Shown: one piece after another, positions 5,145-14,623 of the stretch
Position numbering within the stretch: position 1 is the first letter of the stretch
Layout of the letters: every line of letters begins with the position of its first letter
Assembly: GCA_016935765.1 (NCBI GenBank)
Contig: JAFGQG010000020.1
Span: 1 to 47,168 of the forward strand
Direction: 5' to 3'
From: a bacterium
Lineage (GTDB): Bacteria > UBP14 > UBA6098 > JAFGQG01
DNA: 47,168 bases
The notes under the pieces: generated by a model
Told to the model about the DNA's origin: nothing
Seen by the model: only the letters and a program-made list of their open reading frames with translations
The model's database searches: none
Translations under genes and position numbers: made by a program

Positions 5145-7469
5145 ATGGTTAAATACATAATAAACGAATTCAAGTTCAAACCGGAATTTGAGGACCGCAT
5201 CGAACATATTGAGATACTGCCTGAAAAGCAAACTCAATACAGCGAACTTGAACAGCAGTTACCCGAAAATCTGAAACTATTCCTTGATAGCAGGGGGATG
5301 AGGCTTTATTCTCACCAAAGTGAAGCACTCAAGGCACTCAGAGCGGGGAAGAATGTTGTGATAACAACGCCGACCGCTTCTGGGAAAACCATGGCTTTCA
5401 ATCTCCCGATATTTGAGTGTCTCGGCAAAAACGAGAACGCGACCGCGCTGTACCTGTATCCAACGAAAGCCCTGTCAAATGACCAATTTAAGACATTATT
5501 GGAATTAGAGAAGGAAAGCGGTTTGAAGCTGAAACCTGAAGTATATGATGGCGACACTCCGCAAAGCAGAAGACCCCGCATCAGGGCGAACTCACGAATA
5601 ATAATCAGCAATCCTTACGAGCTGCATTACGTTCTTCCATGGCACTATAAGTGGCAGAAATTCATGAGCAGTCTCGAGTTCGTGGTGCTCGACGAAGCCC
5701 ACCGCTACAGGGGAGTCTTCGGATCGAACATCGCTTTTCTAATCAGGCGTTTGAGAAGGATATGCAGCTACTACGGTTCGAACCCTCAGTTCATTATATC
5801 CACCGCAACCCTTGCAAATCCTATCGAGTTCAGTGAAAATCTTACGGGGCTAAGTTATGACCTGGTCGATGAAGACGGTTCGCCACGTGGGAGCAAGTAT
5901 TTTGTATTGTATAATCCCTATTTCGATGGCGTTGGTACTCTTTCAACTCATCAGGAGACGAAAAACCTGTTCAAGTTTTTTGTGAAGAGGGGTCTGCAGA
6001 CCATCTGTTTCACTATCTCGAGGAAGATGGCTGAGCTGATAATTTTCTGGGCGAGGAAGGAGTTAGAGCAATCGGACCCGGAGTTGCTCGAGCGGATCAC
6101 CTCTTACCGGGCGGGTTACCTTCCAGAGAAGAGAAGGGAGATCGAGACGAAGCTTAAGGAGGGATATTTGAAGGGTATAACTTCGACTAATGCGCTCGAG
6201 TTGGGAATAGACATTGGGTCTCTGGATAACGTGATAATTTCCGGTTTTCCGGGGACTATTATCTCGACCTGGCAGCAGGCGGGGCGCGCTGGCAGAGGCA
6301 CTGATGAATCCATGGCAATTTTGGTGGCTTTTCACGATCCGCTCGACCAGTACTTCATGAAGCACCCAAAAGCTTTGTTCGAGAAATCACATGAACACGC
6401 GATCATCGACATTAAGAACGATTACATTCTCTTCGGGCATTTGATGTGCGCGGCATCAGAACTCCCTCTCGACCTCGAGAAGGATGTCGTATTCTTTGGC
6501 GAAGATTTTACCAAAATGATCGAAGCGCTAAAGAAAGCCGGTCTGATAAGCGAAACGCCTAACGGGTGGGTATATTCAGGAAAGGGGAGAGCTACTGATC
6601 TCGTCAGCCTGGATAACGTTTTCGGGGATATCTACAAGGTTGTTTGCGAGGGAAGATTGCTGGAGACCATGGACAAAACGCAGGCATACCGGGAAGCCCA
6701 CAAGGAAGCAGTGCTGCTCAACCAGGGAGAAACCTATATCGTGGAGGAACTCGATCTCGAAAATACACTTGCTAGAGTTGTGAAAAAAGACGTCGATTAT
6801 TACACCCAACCGATGAAGGAAATTGATATTGAGATAATCAAACAATACAAGAGCCGGGAAATAGGGAAGTTTAGAGTATCGTATGGAAAAGTGGAGGTTT
6901 CTGAGCATTACATTGCATACAGGATAATGAGATATGACAAGATAGTTGGAACTGGTGAGATAGATCTGCCGCCCCTGAAATTTAAAACTGTGGGTTTGTG
7001 GTTCACAGTCCTCGAGTATTTTGAGGATTTGATCTGGGAGAAGCGGAAACTGGACCCGGATATTTATGAGAAATTCAAGGCTAAAACAGAGCGTGGATTG
7101 AAGAGAACGGTTTTCATGGGCGGATTGCATGGGGTAGAGCATGCCATGATCGGGATCATGCCGTTTCACGTGATGTGCGACAGGTGGGACATCGGGGGAG
7201 TGTCATCGATCGATCATCCCAACACGAAAGATCCTACTGTGTTTATCTACGATGGCTATGAAGGGGGGATCGGTCTAGCGGAGAAAGCATACTTCCTGGT
7301 CGATAAAATTGCGGACACTGCGCTGGAACTGGTTAGGGATTGCAAGTGCTATGATGGTTGCCCGGGGTGTATATATTCACCCAAGTGCGGAAGTTCAAAC
7401 GAGCCGCTTGACAAGAAGGCTACTATTGCTATCCTGGAATTATTGATGGGACTAATGAAAGAATCCTGA
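5145..7469 (+). CDS. mrfA: MrfA/YprA-like DEAH helicase with DUF1998 zinc domain
   Basis: A 774-residue superfamily 2 DNA helicase. Walker A is TPTASGKT (75-82), Walker B DEAH (183-186), motif III STATLANP, and the second RecA domain has GRAGR in QQAGRAGRG. The C-terminal third matches the DUF1998/MrfA type, ending in a four-cysteine cluster (CKCYDGCPGCIYSPKC) that binds metal in this family. In Bacillus subtilis MrfA with MrfB repairs mitomycin C lesions independently of UvrABC; the partner exonuclease gene is at 3107-4210. Length is close to that of the Bacillus protein. The role is inferred from family and gene pairing. Confidence 0.92.
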   Translation: MVKYIINEFKFKPEFEDRIEHIEILPEKQTQYSELEQQLPENLKLFLDSRGMRLYSHQSEALKALRAGKNVVITTPTASGKTMAFNLPIFECLGKNENATALYLYPTKALSNDQFKTLLELEKESGLKLKPEVYDGDTPQSRRPRIRANSRIIISNPYELHYVLPWHYKWQKFMSSLEFVVLDEAHRYRGVFGSNIAFLIRRLRRICSYYGSNPQFIISTATLANPIEFSENLTGLSYDLVDEDGSPRGSKYFVLYNPYFDGVGTLSTHQETKNLFKFFVKRGLQTICFTISRKMAELIIFWARKELEQSDPELLERITSYRAGYLPEKRREIETKLKEGYLKGITSTNALELGIDIGSLDNVIISGFPGTIISTWQQAGRAGRGTDESMAILVAFHDPLDQYFMKHPKALFEKSHEHAIIDIKNDYILFGHLMCAASELPLDLEKDVVFFGEDFTKMIEALKKAGLISETPNGWVYSGKGRATDLVSLDNVFGDIYKVVCEGRLLETMDKTQAYREAHKEAVLLNQGETYIVEELDLENTLARVVKKDVDYYTQPMKEIDIEIIKQYKSREIGKFRVSYGKVEVSEHYIAYRIMRYDKIVGTGEIDLPPLKFKTVGLWFTVLEYFEDLIWEKRKLDPDIYEKFKAKTERGLKRTVFMGGLHGVEHAMIGIMPFHVMCDRWDIGGVSSIDHPNTKDPTVFIYDGYEGGIGLAEKAYFLVDKIADTALELVRDCKCYDGCPGCIYSPKCGSSNEPLDKKATIAILELLMGLMKES

Positions 7470-7783
7470 TCAAGGGTCGTTCCTCCGAAGGAGGTGCTTC
7501 CCTGCTGATTGTTCCAATTGCCTTCAGTGACAGCCCGGTGTGAAGGAATGATTGAAGACCGAGGATTAACAATAGAAGATTTGAGAAGGGAAAAATAAAT
7601 TGCTACAAATGGGTATTCAACGAGGATTGAATCCAAGCAATATGTATTGCATCTTTTTGAAATGAACGGCACTATATGGAAATGAGTGGCATTATTTAGG
7701 AATGAATGGAAATTTGAGATTTTTTTAATTCTATTGAAATTAATACTCAAAAATCCAAAATACCTTCTCAGGCAACTTTTCTT
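7470..7783. other. Intergenic region between convergent mrfA and rdgB
   Basis: I see no gene. A short hairpin CCTCC-GAA-GGAGG lies shortly after the mrfA stop but has no T-run. At 7659-7709 a 20-base unit (GAAATGAACGGCACTATATG) is followed by a diverged second and half of a third copy. Neither has a known role. Confidence 0.5.
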
Positions 7784-8392
7784 TTAGGTAGTTCCCGATA
7801 ATATATTTTTGATAATTATCTCTTTAGCTTTTTGCAGCGCTTGCGCCCTGTGACTGATTTTATTTTTGATATCAGGCGCGAGTTCAGCGACGGTCTTGTC
7901 ATATTCAGGGAGGTAGAATACCGGGTCGTATCCGAATCCGTACTCACCTTTCGGTTCTAACGTAATTAATCCCTCAAGCGTCCCGCTGGCGAAAAAATAC
8001 ACATCATTTTTTGTGACGATTGCGATAGTGCAGACAAAACGCGCTTTTCTATCGTTTAGGGGAATTCCTTCAAGCTCGTGAAGCAGCTTTCTATAATTAT
8101 CTTCGTAAGTTACATCTTCGCCAGCGTACCTGGCGGAAAATATTCCCGGATCTCCATTTAGCGCATCAACTTCCAAACCAGAGTCGTCTGCCAGGGCTAT
8201 TAAACCTGTTTCGCGGTAAAATGTAGTTGCTTTCTTGAGCGCATTTGCCTCGAAAGTGTCGCCATCCTCTACCACATCGTAGATTTCAGGGTAATCGATA
8301 TGAGATTTTAAAGTTACAGGCAGATCTTGTAAAATATGTGTGATCTCCAGAATTTTATCCGAATTTCTTGTTGCTAATACGATTTCAGTCAT
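7784..8392 (-). CDS. rdgB: dITP/XTP pyrophosphatase (RdgB/HAM1 family)
   Basis: This 202-residue enzyme hydrolyses non-canonical purine triphosphates (dITP, ITP, XTP) to monophosphates, keeping them out of DNA and RNA. Family motifs are present in order: ATRNSDK at the N-terminus, LADDSGLEVDAL with catalytic Asp69/Asp70, FSARYAGE, GFGYDP (152-157) and the C-terminal SHRAQAL. Length is normal. It lies downstream of polA on the same strand, 230 bases apart. Both genes serve replication fidelity, but the gap argues against tight coupling. Confidence 0.95.
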   Translation of the reverse strand: MTEIVLATRNSDKILEITHILQDLPVTLKSHIDYPEIYDVVEDGDTFEANALKKATTFYRETGLIALADDSGLEVDALNGDPGIFSARYAGEDVTYEDNYRKLLHELEGIPLNDRKARFVCTIAIVTKNDVYFFASGTLEGLITLEPKGEYGFGYDPVFYLPEYDKTVAELAPDIKNKISHRAQALQKAKEIIIKNILSGTT

Positions 8393-8622
8393 GTTTCATT
8401 AATCCAAAATTCGTTTTTAAGGTTTACTGCATTGACTAATAATGTAATTTTAAATAAATCAAAGATTGTCACTAAAACTCTAAAACACAAAATCCCACAA
8501 ATAAGTTACTCCTTGATTTTTTTATTGTTACTTCTATTTTAGTAATTTCGAATCACGATATCTTAAGGACCGTCTTTGTTCTGTTTCTTTTTCTAATAAT
8601 CAATATACAATAATCAATTATT

Positions 8623-11343
8623 TCATCCATGCGCTTCCAGCCAGTTATTCCCGACCCCTATATCCACCTTTAGCGGTACAGATAATTTACATACACTCTC
8701 CATCTTGTCTTTAACGAGGGTTTTCAGTGTTTCCAGTTCATCTTCAGGAACATCGAACAGCAGTTCATCATGTACCTGGATGATCATCTTGGATTTGAGG
8801 TTTTTGTTTTGCAGCTCACTGTAAATATCTATCATGGCGATTTTGATTATATCCGCAGCGGTACCTTGAATGGGAGCGTTTATTGCGACCCTCTCCGCAA
8901 AACTTCGCTGGTTTTGATTGCTGGAATTGATCTCGGGCAGATAACATCTTCGGTTGAATAAAGTAGTTACATACCCGTTTTCTCGAGCTTGTTCTTTGGT
9001 TTTATCCATGTATTCCTTGATTTTGGGGTATCTTTCGAAATATTCCTTGATAAATATATCCGCCTCATGGATGCCCATATCTAATCGTTCTGATAGACCA
9101 TAAGGTGAAATACCGTAAATAATTCCAAAGTTCACGGTTTTTGCAATTCTCCTGTCATTTGAATCGATCGATTCCATCGGTTTATCCAATATCTGTGATG
9201 CTGTAAACGTATGAATATCCCTGTCTTCAATAAAAGCTTTTATTAAATTCTCGTCATCCGCGATATGGGCGACTACTCTAAGCTCGATCTGTGAATAGTC
9301 AGCAGATAAAAGGAGATTGTCTTCAGAGGAGGGAATGAACGCCTTCCTAATTTCCCTGCCATATTCGCCTCGTATAGGTATGTTCTGGAGATTCGGGTCA
9401 CTAGAGGAAAGGCGTCCGGTCGAGGTTACCGTTTGATTAAATGATGCGTGAATCCTATTGGTTTCAGGGTCTATAAGAATTGGTAATGCGTCAACATAGG
9501 TATTCTGGAGTTTTGCGTATTCACGGTATTTTAGGATCAAGCCGGGGATTGGGTTTTCGTTTTTCAGTTTTTGTAAGACTTCCACATCTGTTGAAGGTCC
9601 TGTTTTGACTCTTTTTATAACAGGTAATTTGAATTTTGTAAATAATATTTCCCTCAGTTGCTGAGATGAGTTAATATTAAACTGTTCACCTGCTGCTTCG
9701 TATATCTCCTTTTCTAATCTATCCATTCTTTTTTTGATGTCTTCAGACATATTTCTTAAAAATTCAATATCGAGTTTAACACCAGTAGTTTCTATATCTG
9801 CAAGAACAGATATCAACGGTATTTCAATATCATTCAATAATTGTGTTAGATTCAACTTTTCTATTTCTGGTTTCAGTTGTGTGTACAAACGTAGAGTAAT
9901 GTCGGCATCCTCACCGGAATAAACAGTCGCTTTATCCACAGGTACTTCCGCGAAGGATAACTCGCCTTTCTTAGTTTTTGTAACTTCACTATAGGATATC
10001 ATGTTATAATTCAAATACTTCAACGCGAGGTACTTAAGGTTATGGTGTCTTAGGTTGGGTTCTAATAAGTAAGATGCGACCATAGTATCGAATTCCAGAC
10101 CATTTAAATCAATACCGTATTTTTTCAGTACAATCATATCGTATTTTATATTATGCCCGATTTTCTTTATATCTTTGTTTTCAAAGATTGTTTTAAGGGA
10201 CTGCAAAGTAGAACCCATATCTACGTTATGATATGCTTTTTCGTCGGGAAACATATCCATGCTTTTATGTCCGAGAGGAATATAGTATGATTCTCCCTGT
10301 TTGTATGAAATTGATATCCCCACAAGTTCTGCCATAGTTGGATTTTTGCTTGTAGTCTCAGTATCGACTGAAATCAATTGCTGATTCTTGAGTAGATCAA
10401 TTAACCTCCTCACTGCCTCCTCATTTTTAATAGTAATATAATTATCCTCCTCAGCCTCCTCATATTGATCCAGCTCGAGTTGCTTAATAATCGAATGAAA
10501 CTCCAGCTCTTTCAGCATAGGATAAAGTTTATCATTATCAGCTTGCTTTTTTTTAATATCATCCACGTTCATTCTAAGTACGACGTCGGTTTTTATTGTA
10601 ACAAGTTCCTTTGATAAATATGCAAGTTCCTTATTTTCAGCTAATTTATTTCTCAGGTTTTCGTTCTCTACTTTATCCAGGTTGTTATAAATCTCATCAA
10701 GGGAATTGAATTGTTCAAAGAGCTTGAGAGCTGTTTTTGGACCGACACCCTGCACTCCTGGAATATTGTCTGATGAATCGCCTGTTAAAGCCATGAAATC
10801 GATAACCTTGTTTGGTGGAACACCGAATTTCTCGGAAGCGTTTGATATATCCCACCATTTTGGCTCTTTAGCACCTCTTCCAGGGTCGAGGATCTTAGTA
10901 TTTTCATCTATCAATTGGAAAAAATCCTTGTCGCTTGTAACTAAAACAGCTTCCAACCCTTCTTCAACAGCCTCCTTTGCGAGAATAGCCACAAGGTCAT
11001 CAGCTTCGAGACCTTCCTTTTCGATTACTGGGATACCCATGGTGTTAAGCAATTCCTTTAAGGTAGGGAGTTGTGCGCCAAGCTCGTCGGGCATTTTAGC
11101 GCGAGTGGACTTGTATTCGTCATATAATTTATGTCTGAAGGTTGGCGCGCGGGAATCAAAAGCAATAGCTATGTACTCAGGATTCTCGTCACGAATGATC
11201 TTAAGAATGGAATTTATGCTACCAAAAATAGCGCTTACATTTTCGCCTTTGGAATTGAACAAAGGATTCTTTATCATGGCAAAATGGGAGCGGTAAGCAA
11301 AAGCAGTCCCATCCAGTAAAAATATTTTTTTCCTTTCACCCAT
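8623..11343 (-). CDS. polA: DNA polymerase I
   Basis: A 906-residue polymerase for Okazaki-fragment processing and gap repair. Domains in order: 5'-3' flap nuclease (about 1-290, with DGTAFAYRSHFAM and TSDKDFFQL), 3'-5' proofreading exonuclease (about 300-500) and the polymerase domain (about 510-906). Proofreading appears intact: Asp327 and Glu329 in SVDTET, GHNIKYD and YSGED. Polymerase motifs A (ADYSQIELR), B (RRIAKTVNFGIIYG) and C (VHDELLFD) are all present. In the interdomain linker four copies of TGAGGAGG fall within about 60 bases (10405-10462), encoding Glu-rich stretches. The leader also carries this motif. Confidence 0.97.
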   Translation of the reverse strand: MGERKKIFLLDGTAFAYRSHFAMIKNPLFNSKGENVSAIFGSINSILKIIRDENPEYIAIAFDSRAPTFRHKLYDEYKSTRAKMPDELGAQLPTLKELLNTMGIPVIEKEGLEADDLVAILAKEAVEEGLEAVLVTSDKDFFQLIDENTKILDPGRGAKEPKWWDISNASEKFGVPPNKVIDFMALTGDSSDNIPGVQGVGPKTALKLFEQFNSLDEIYNNLDKVENENLRNKLAENKELAYLSKELVTIKTDVVLRMNVDDIKKKQADNDKLYPMLKELEFHSIIKQLELDQYEEAEEDNYITIKNEEAVRRLIDLLKNQQLISVDTETTSKNPTMAELVGISISYKQGESYYIPLGHKSMDMFPDEKAYHNVDMGSTLQSLKTIFENKDIKKIGHNIKYDMIVLKKYGIDLNGLEFDTMVASYLLEPNLRHHNLKYLALKYLNYNMISYSEVTKTKKGELSFAEVPVDKATVYSGEDADITLRLYTQLKPEIEKLNLTQLLNDIEIPLISVLADIETTGVKLDIEFLRNMSEDIKKRMDRLEKEIYEAAGEQFNINSSQQLREILFTKFKLPVIKRVKTGPSTDVEVLQKLKNENPIPGLILKYREYAKLQNTYVDALPILIDPETNRIHASFNQTVTSTGRLSSSDPNLQNIPIRGEYGREIRKAFIPSSEDNLLLSADYSQIELRVVAHIADDENLIKAFIEDRDIHTFTASQILDKPMESIDSNDRRIAKTVNFGIIYGISPYGLSERLDMGIHEADIFIKEYFERYPKIKEYMDKTKEQARENGYVTTLFNRRCYLPEINSSNQNQRSFAERVAINAPIQGTAADIIKIAMIDIYSELQNKNLKSKMIIQVHDELLFDVPEDELETLKTLVKDKMESVCKLSVPLKVDIGVGNNWLEAHG

Positions 11344-11543
11344 AGTTGAGATACTCCGTTAAATGAGGAGGAAACAAAAAGAGATGAGGAGGATAGAATA
11401 GAAAAACAGCCTCCTCAAAACAATAAGTATTTAAGTACTTCAATGGTTGTCCCGGAATATTCTTAATTTAACTGAAAAATCATATTCCAAAAAAGAATAT
11501 AAAAATTCAGAATATAAAAAGCCATGGAAAAACATGGTTATAC
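11344..11543 (-). promoter_or_regulatory. polA leader with one GAGGAGG and two competing CCTCCTC segments
   Basis: Read on the minus strand, TGAGGAGG (11410-11417) is followed by CCTCCTCA twice (11385-11392 and 11364-11371), the last ending 21 bases before the polA start. The first segment could pair with either of the other two, giving alternative hairpins. CCTCCTC is also the anti-Shine-Dalgarno sequence, so either segment could mask a ribosome-binding site. I could not place a convincing promoter here. Regulation is inference only. Confidence 0.4.
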
Positions 11544-13034
11544 TTACTTAGCATATAGCATTTTACCGGTTTTGGAACTCAAATCTTCAGCCTTGATGGA
11601 ATAAAAATAAATTCCGCTTGGGATACTACCCGGTTCCCAGGTGATGAAATTTGTGCCAACACCAATGTTTTCTATCATGTCGTTAGAAATGATTTTGCCA
11701 TTAATATCAGTTACAGTTAAATTTGCATCGTAGTATTCTCTATCCGAAATAATTGTAATAGTTGTTTTGCTGTTGAAAGGATTGGGATAGTTTGGTTCCA
11801 GAGAGAATTTGTCAGGTTTCCCGGCATTGGCGTAATCACTAATGCCAATATCAGCCGTTTCAACCGTGTCTCTTCCGTCGCAGAAACGGAAGAATGCTAT
11901 TTCATAACCACCAGTATAATCATAATCAAAGTTTGAGCCATCATCATATTTATGATCGTCGCTACCAATAGTGTGGGGAGTTCCTTCGATAACCACCTGT
12001 CGAACGGTGGGAACATTATTATTTGCGTCGGTATATGTAACATGGAAAAGGTCATCTGGATCGAGCAAGACGCTGATTTTCCCTATTCCCGGGTCTGTAA
12101 GTGTGGGCGAATTATTAGTTGCAAGGTTTTTTGCGTGAATTCGTTGATAAAAGTAGCATCCTTGTGTATCATCGGCAAGTATAACATCCTCAGCACTAAG
12201 TCCAGTGATTTTTAGGGTTTGTCCTGCACATGTTAAGTATCCACAAGTCCAGGTTCCAAATTCAGCGTCAGAGGTTATATCGCTGATATTACACCGCATA
12301 TAAAGGTCGTTTCCAGAAATTTGCGTATCGATATTCCCAATCCTGGTTGGCAAGCCTCCGCTTCCAGTTTGTCTGAACAACCCTGTTTCATAAACACCTG
12401 TGACGCCAATATAAGTAAGCGCATAGTAGATTTCAGCTCCAGCGTTGTCAGGGTTCTGAAAGCCGAACGAATAAGCATTCCAGTTAAAAAATGAGCCGAA
12501 AGTCCAATCGCCTGAATCGTTGGATAATCTAACATATAATTTATCACCTGAGAAGCCCACCCACGAGCCGGTTAAATCTAAATCATCTTCAGATGTTCCC
12601 TCCAGGTCCCCGCTTGCCTCATCACAAGTTTGCGCAAGGAGTCCGGTATTTGGCGGCCATTGATTGCTTGAATTATTCGGGGCTTCAGTTGCCCAGTTCG
12701 TTGCGGTTTTTGTTCGAAAATAGTAAGTTAGAGTTCCGGAAGCAGGTAAGTTCTTTGTGCACTGCCAGGTATCGACATAATCTGTGCTGCCAATGTTAGT
12801 CATTGCCTGGCTTGAGAATGCCGGTACTGAAGTGCTGTAAAAAAGGTTAGCGCCTGTTACTGTGGCTACCGATCCTTCAGGTTTGGCATCTACATTGAAA
12901 TATACATTACCGTCATTGCCCCTGGCTGAGCAGGTAGGATTATTAACGACCGGGTAGATTTGTGCCCATAAAGAGCCTAAGTAAAAGGTTGATAAAATGA
13001 AAATTAGTCCAATAAATACCATTTTTTTGTACAT
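11544..13034 (-). CDS. Secreted protein with T9SS sorting domain, function unknown
   Basis: A 496-residue protein with an N-terminal signal peptide (hydrophobic residues about 5-24, cleavage near LWAQ). The C-terminal 80 or so residues are a type A T9SS sorting domain: NYPNPFNSKTTITI, then a GIYFYSIKAEDLSSKTGKMLYAK end. It should cross the outer membrane through the type IX system and be anchored or released. The middle (about 30-400) looks beta-rich with many aromatic and Asn/Gly residues; I recognise no catalytic motif. It is the last gene of an operon with pcm, the barrel protein and nnr (16-base gap). Confidence 0.8.
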   Translation of the reverse strand: MYKKMVFIGLIFILSTFYLGSLWAQIYPVVNNPTCSARGNDGNVYFNVDAKPEGSVATVTGANLFYSTSVPAFSSQAMTNIGSTDYVDTWQCTKNLPASGTLTYYFRTKTATNWATEAPNNSSNQWPPNTGLLAQTCDEASGDLEGTSEDDLDLTGSWVGFSGDKLYVRLSNDSGDWTFGSFFNWNAYSFGFQNPDNAGAEIYYALTYIGVTGVYETGLFRQTGSGGLPTRIGNIDTQISGNDLYMRCNISDITSDAEFGTWTCGYLTCAGQTLKITGLSAEDVILADDTQGCYFYQRIHAKNLATNNSPTLTDPGIGKISVLLDPDDLFHVTYTDANNNVPTVRQVVIEGTPHTIGSDDHKYDDGSNFDYDYTGGYEIAFFRFCDGRDTVETADIGISDYANAGKPDKFSLEPNYPNPFNSKTTITIISDREYYDANLTVTDINGKIISNDMIENIGVGTNFITWEPGSIPSGIYFYSIKAEDLSSKTGKMLYAK

Positions 13035-13050
13035 ATTTTCTCCTTCCTCT

Positions 13051-14619
13051 TTAGATTACATCCAAATAACTTTCAAAAAAAATGTGGAAAGCTTCCGGTA
13101 GGAATTCGATTAAATCCGAAGCGATCAAAGAATGCTTTCCAATTTCTTCCGCGGCGAGGTCGCCGGCAAGACCATGCATATAAACACCCAACCTTGCTGC
13201 ATTGATAGGTTCGATCCCCTGTGCCAGGAAACCCCCTATCAAACCGGATAGTACGTCTCCGCTTCCGGCAGTAGCCATTCCATCGTTACCTGTAAGGTTC
13301 AAGTATATAGGAGAGTCCCCGGATACTATCACAGTTGGAGCGCCCTTGATGATCAGTATCCCATTGAATTTCCTAGCCCAGTTTCTACATTCTATCAACC
13401 AGTTCTTCTCGATATCAGGTATTGTTACATCCAGTAATCTCGAAAGTTCTCCGAGATGAGGTGTCATTACGAAATCCGCATTTATCTTCTCCCAAATTTT
13501 TTCATCTTCCTTCTTTGAGATTTCAGCCAGGCAATTAAGCGCATCAGCATCGAGAGTAAAAGGCACTTTAACTTTTGTTACCAGACGCTTGACCAGCTCT
13601 TTTGTTTCGTGGTGAGTGGATAATCCAGGTCCGAGTATAAGGCATTCAGCATCTTCCAGTAATTTCAGGATTTCACCGAGTCCTCTTAGAGAGAGTACCC
13701 GTTTTTTATTCACTTCAGGTAGTGGGTGCGTGATAACTTCTGTTAGTTTAACTTCCATGATGTCGTTCAGGCTTTTAGGGATACCAAGAATAGCGTATCC
13801 AGCGCCTGAGCGCAGGAAAGCTTCACCAGTTAAAGCGGCTGCCCCAGTGAAGCCCACAGAACCTGCAACGATTATACCTTTCCCAAAAGTTCCCTTGTGT
13901 CCATAGCCGGGCCTGAAGGGAACATGTTCCATTAGTTCCACGGAATCGTTTATTCTGATATCCAGTTCAGATTCCTCATTAATGAGGTCGGGAGGTATGC
14001 CTATATCTCCAACGATAAGCTTCCCAACATAGTCCCTTCCCGGAAACAATAGTTGACCAATTTTGGGGTATGCGAAAGTAACAGTTGAATCCGCTTCAAT
14101 AGCGACACTTGGAACTTCACCTGTGTCACCGTTGACTCCCGAAGGCATATCGACAGATACAATGGGAAGAAGTGCGGCGTTTACTGCTTCAATGACCCTG
14201 GCAAGCAATCCTTCAGGTGAACCGCTGAAACCGGTGCCGAGCATGGCATCGATTATTAAATGAGCGCTGCTAAGGTCAGGAACATCGCTTAATTCTTCGA
14301 TAGGAAGGTTGAGTTCGATAACCCTTTCGAGATTTGCTTTGGCATTTCCCTTTAGGTCAGCTTTTTTCCCTAATAATTTAAAATCTACTTCAAATCCTTT
14401 TTGTGACAGGTGCCTTCCAGCTACCCATCCATCTCCACCGTTATTCCCTCTGCCACAAATTACAGTTACTTTAGTGCCTCCAATTTCATTTAGAATATCC
14501 TCACTGACAGCAGCCACGTACTTTCCGGCTTTTTCCATCAAGTCCAATGCGGGAACTCCCAGACCGTTGATGGTCAAGTCGTCCAGTTTCCGCATTAAGT
14601 CGATTGTAACTACTCTCAT
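13051..14619 (-). CDS. nnr: Bifunctional NAD(P)H-hydrate epimerase / ADP-dependent dehydratase
   Basis: This 522-residue enzyme repairs NADHX and NADPHX, the hydrated damaged forms of the cofactors. The N-terminal YjeF epimerase domain (about 1-215) has GRGNNGGDGW (56-65), LIIDAMLGTGFSG and VDMPSGVNGDTGE. The C-terminal ribokinase-like dehydratase domain has KGTFGKGIIVAGS, LILGPGLS, VMTPHLGELSRL and GNDGMATAGSGDVLSG. This is the usual bacterial fusion and full length. It starts four bases after the upstream barrel gene ends. Grouped with pcm, it makes the operon partly one for damage repair. Confidence 0.96.
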   Translation of the reverse strand: MRVVTIDLMRKLDDLTINGLGVPALDLMEKAGKYVAAVSEDILNEIGGTKVTVICGRGNNGGDGWVAGRHLSQKGFEVDFKLLGKKADLKGNAKANLERVIELNLPIEELSDVPDLSSAHLIIDAMLGTGFSGSPEGLLARVIEAVNAALLPIVSVDMPSGVNGDTGEVPSVAIEADSTVTFAYPKIGQLLFPGRDYVGKLIVGDIGIPPDLINEESELDIRINDSVELMEHVPFRPGYGHKGTFGKGIIVAGSVGFTGAAALTGEAFLRSGAGYAILGIPKSLNDIMEVKLTEVITHPLPEVNKKRVLSLRGLGEILKLLEDAECLILGPGLSTHHETKELVKRLVTKVKVPFTLDADALNCLAEISKKEDEKIWEKINADFVMTPHLGELSRLLDVTIPDIEKNWLIECRNWARKFNGILIIKGAPTVIVSGDSPIYLNLTGNDGMATAGSGDVLSGLIGGFLAQGIEPINAARLGVYMHGLAGDLAAEEIGKHSLIASDLIEFLPEAFHIFFESYLDVI

Positions 14620-14623
14620 ATAA

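Noticed and set aside
6576-7169. 197-codon frame on the minus strand
   Set aside because: It lies entirely inside mrfA, whose domains in that region are intact; it is a shadow frame.
10706-11296. 196-codon frame on the plus strand
   Set aside because: It is antisense to the conserved flap-nuclease domain of polA and has low-complexity Ser-rich content typical of shadow frames.
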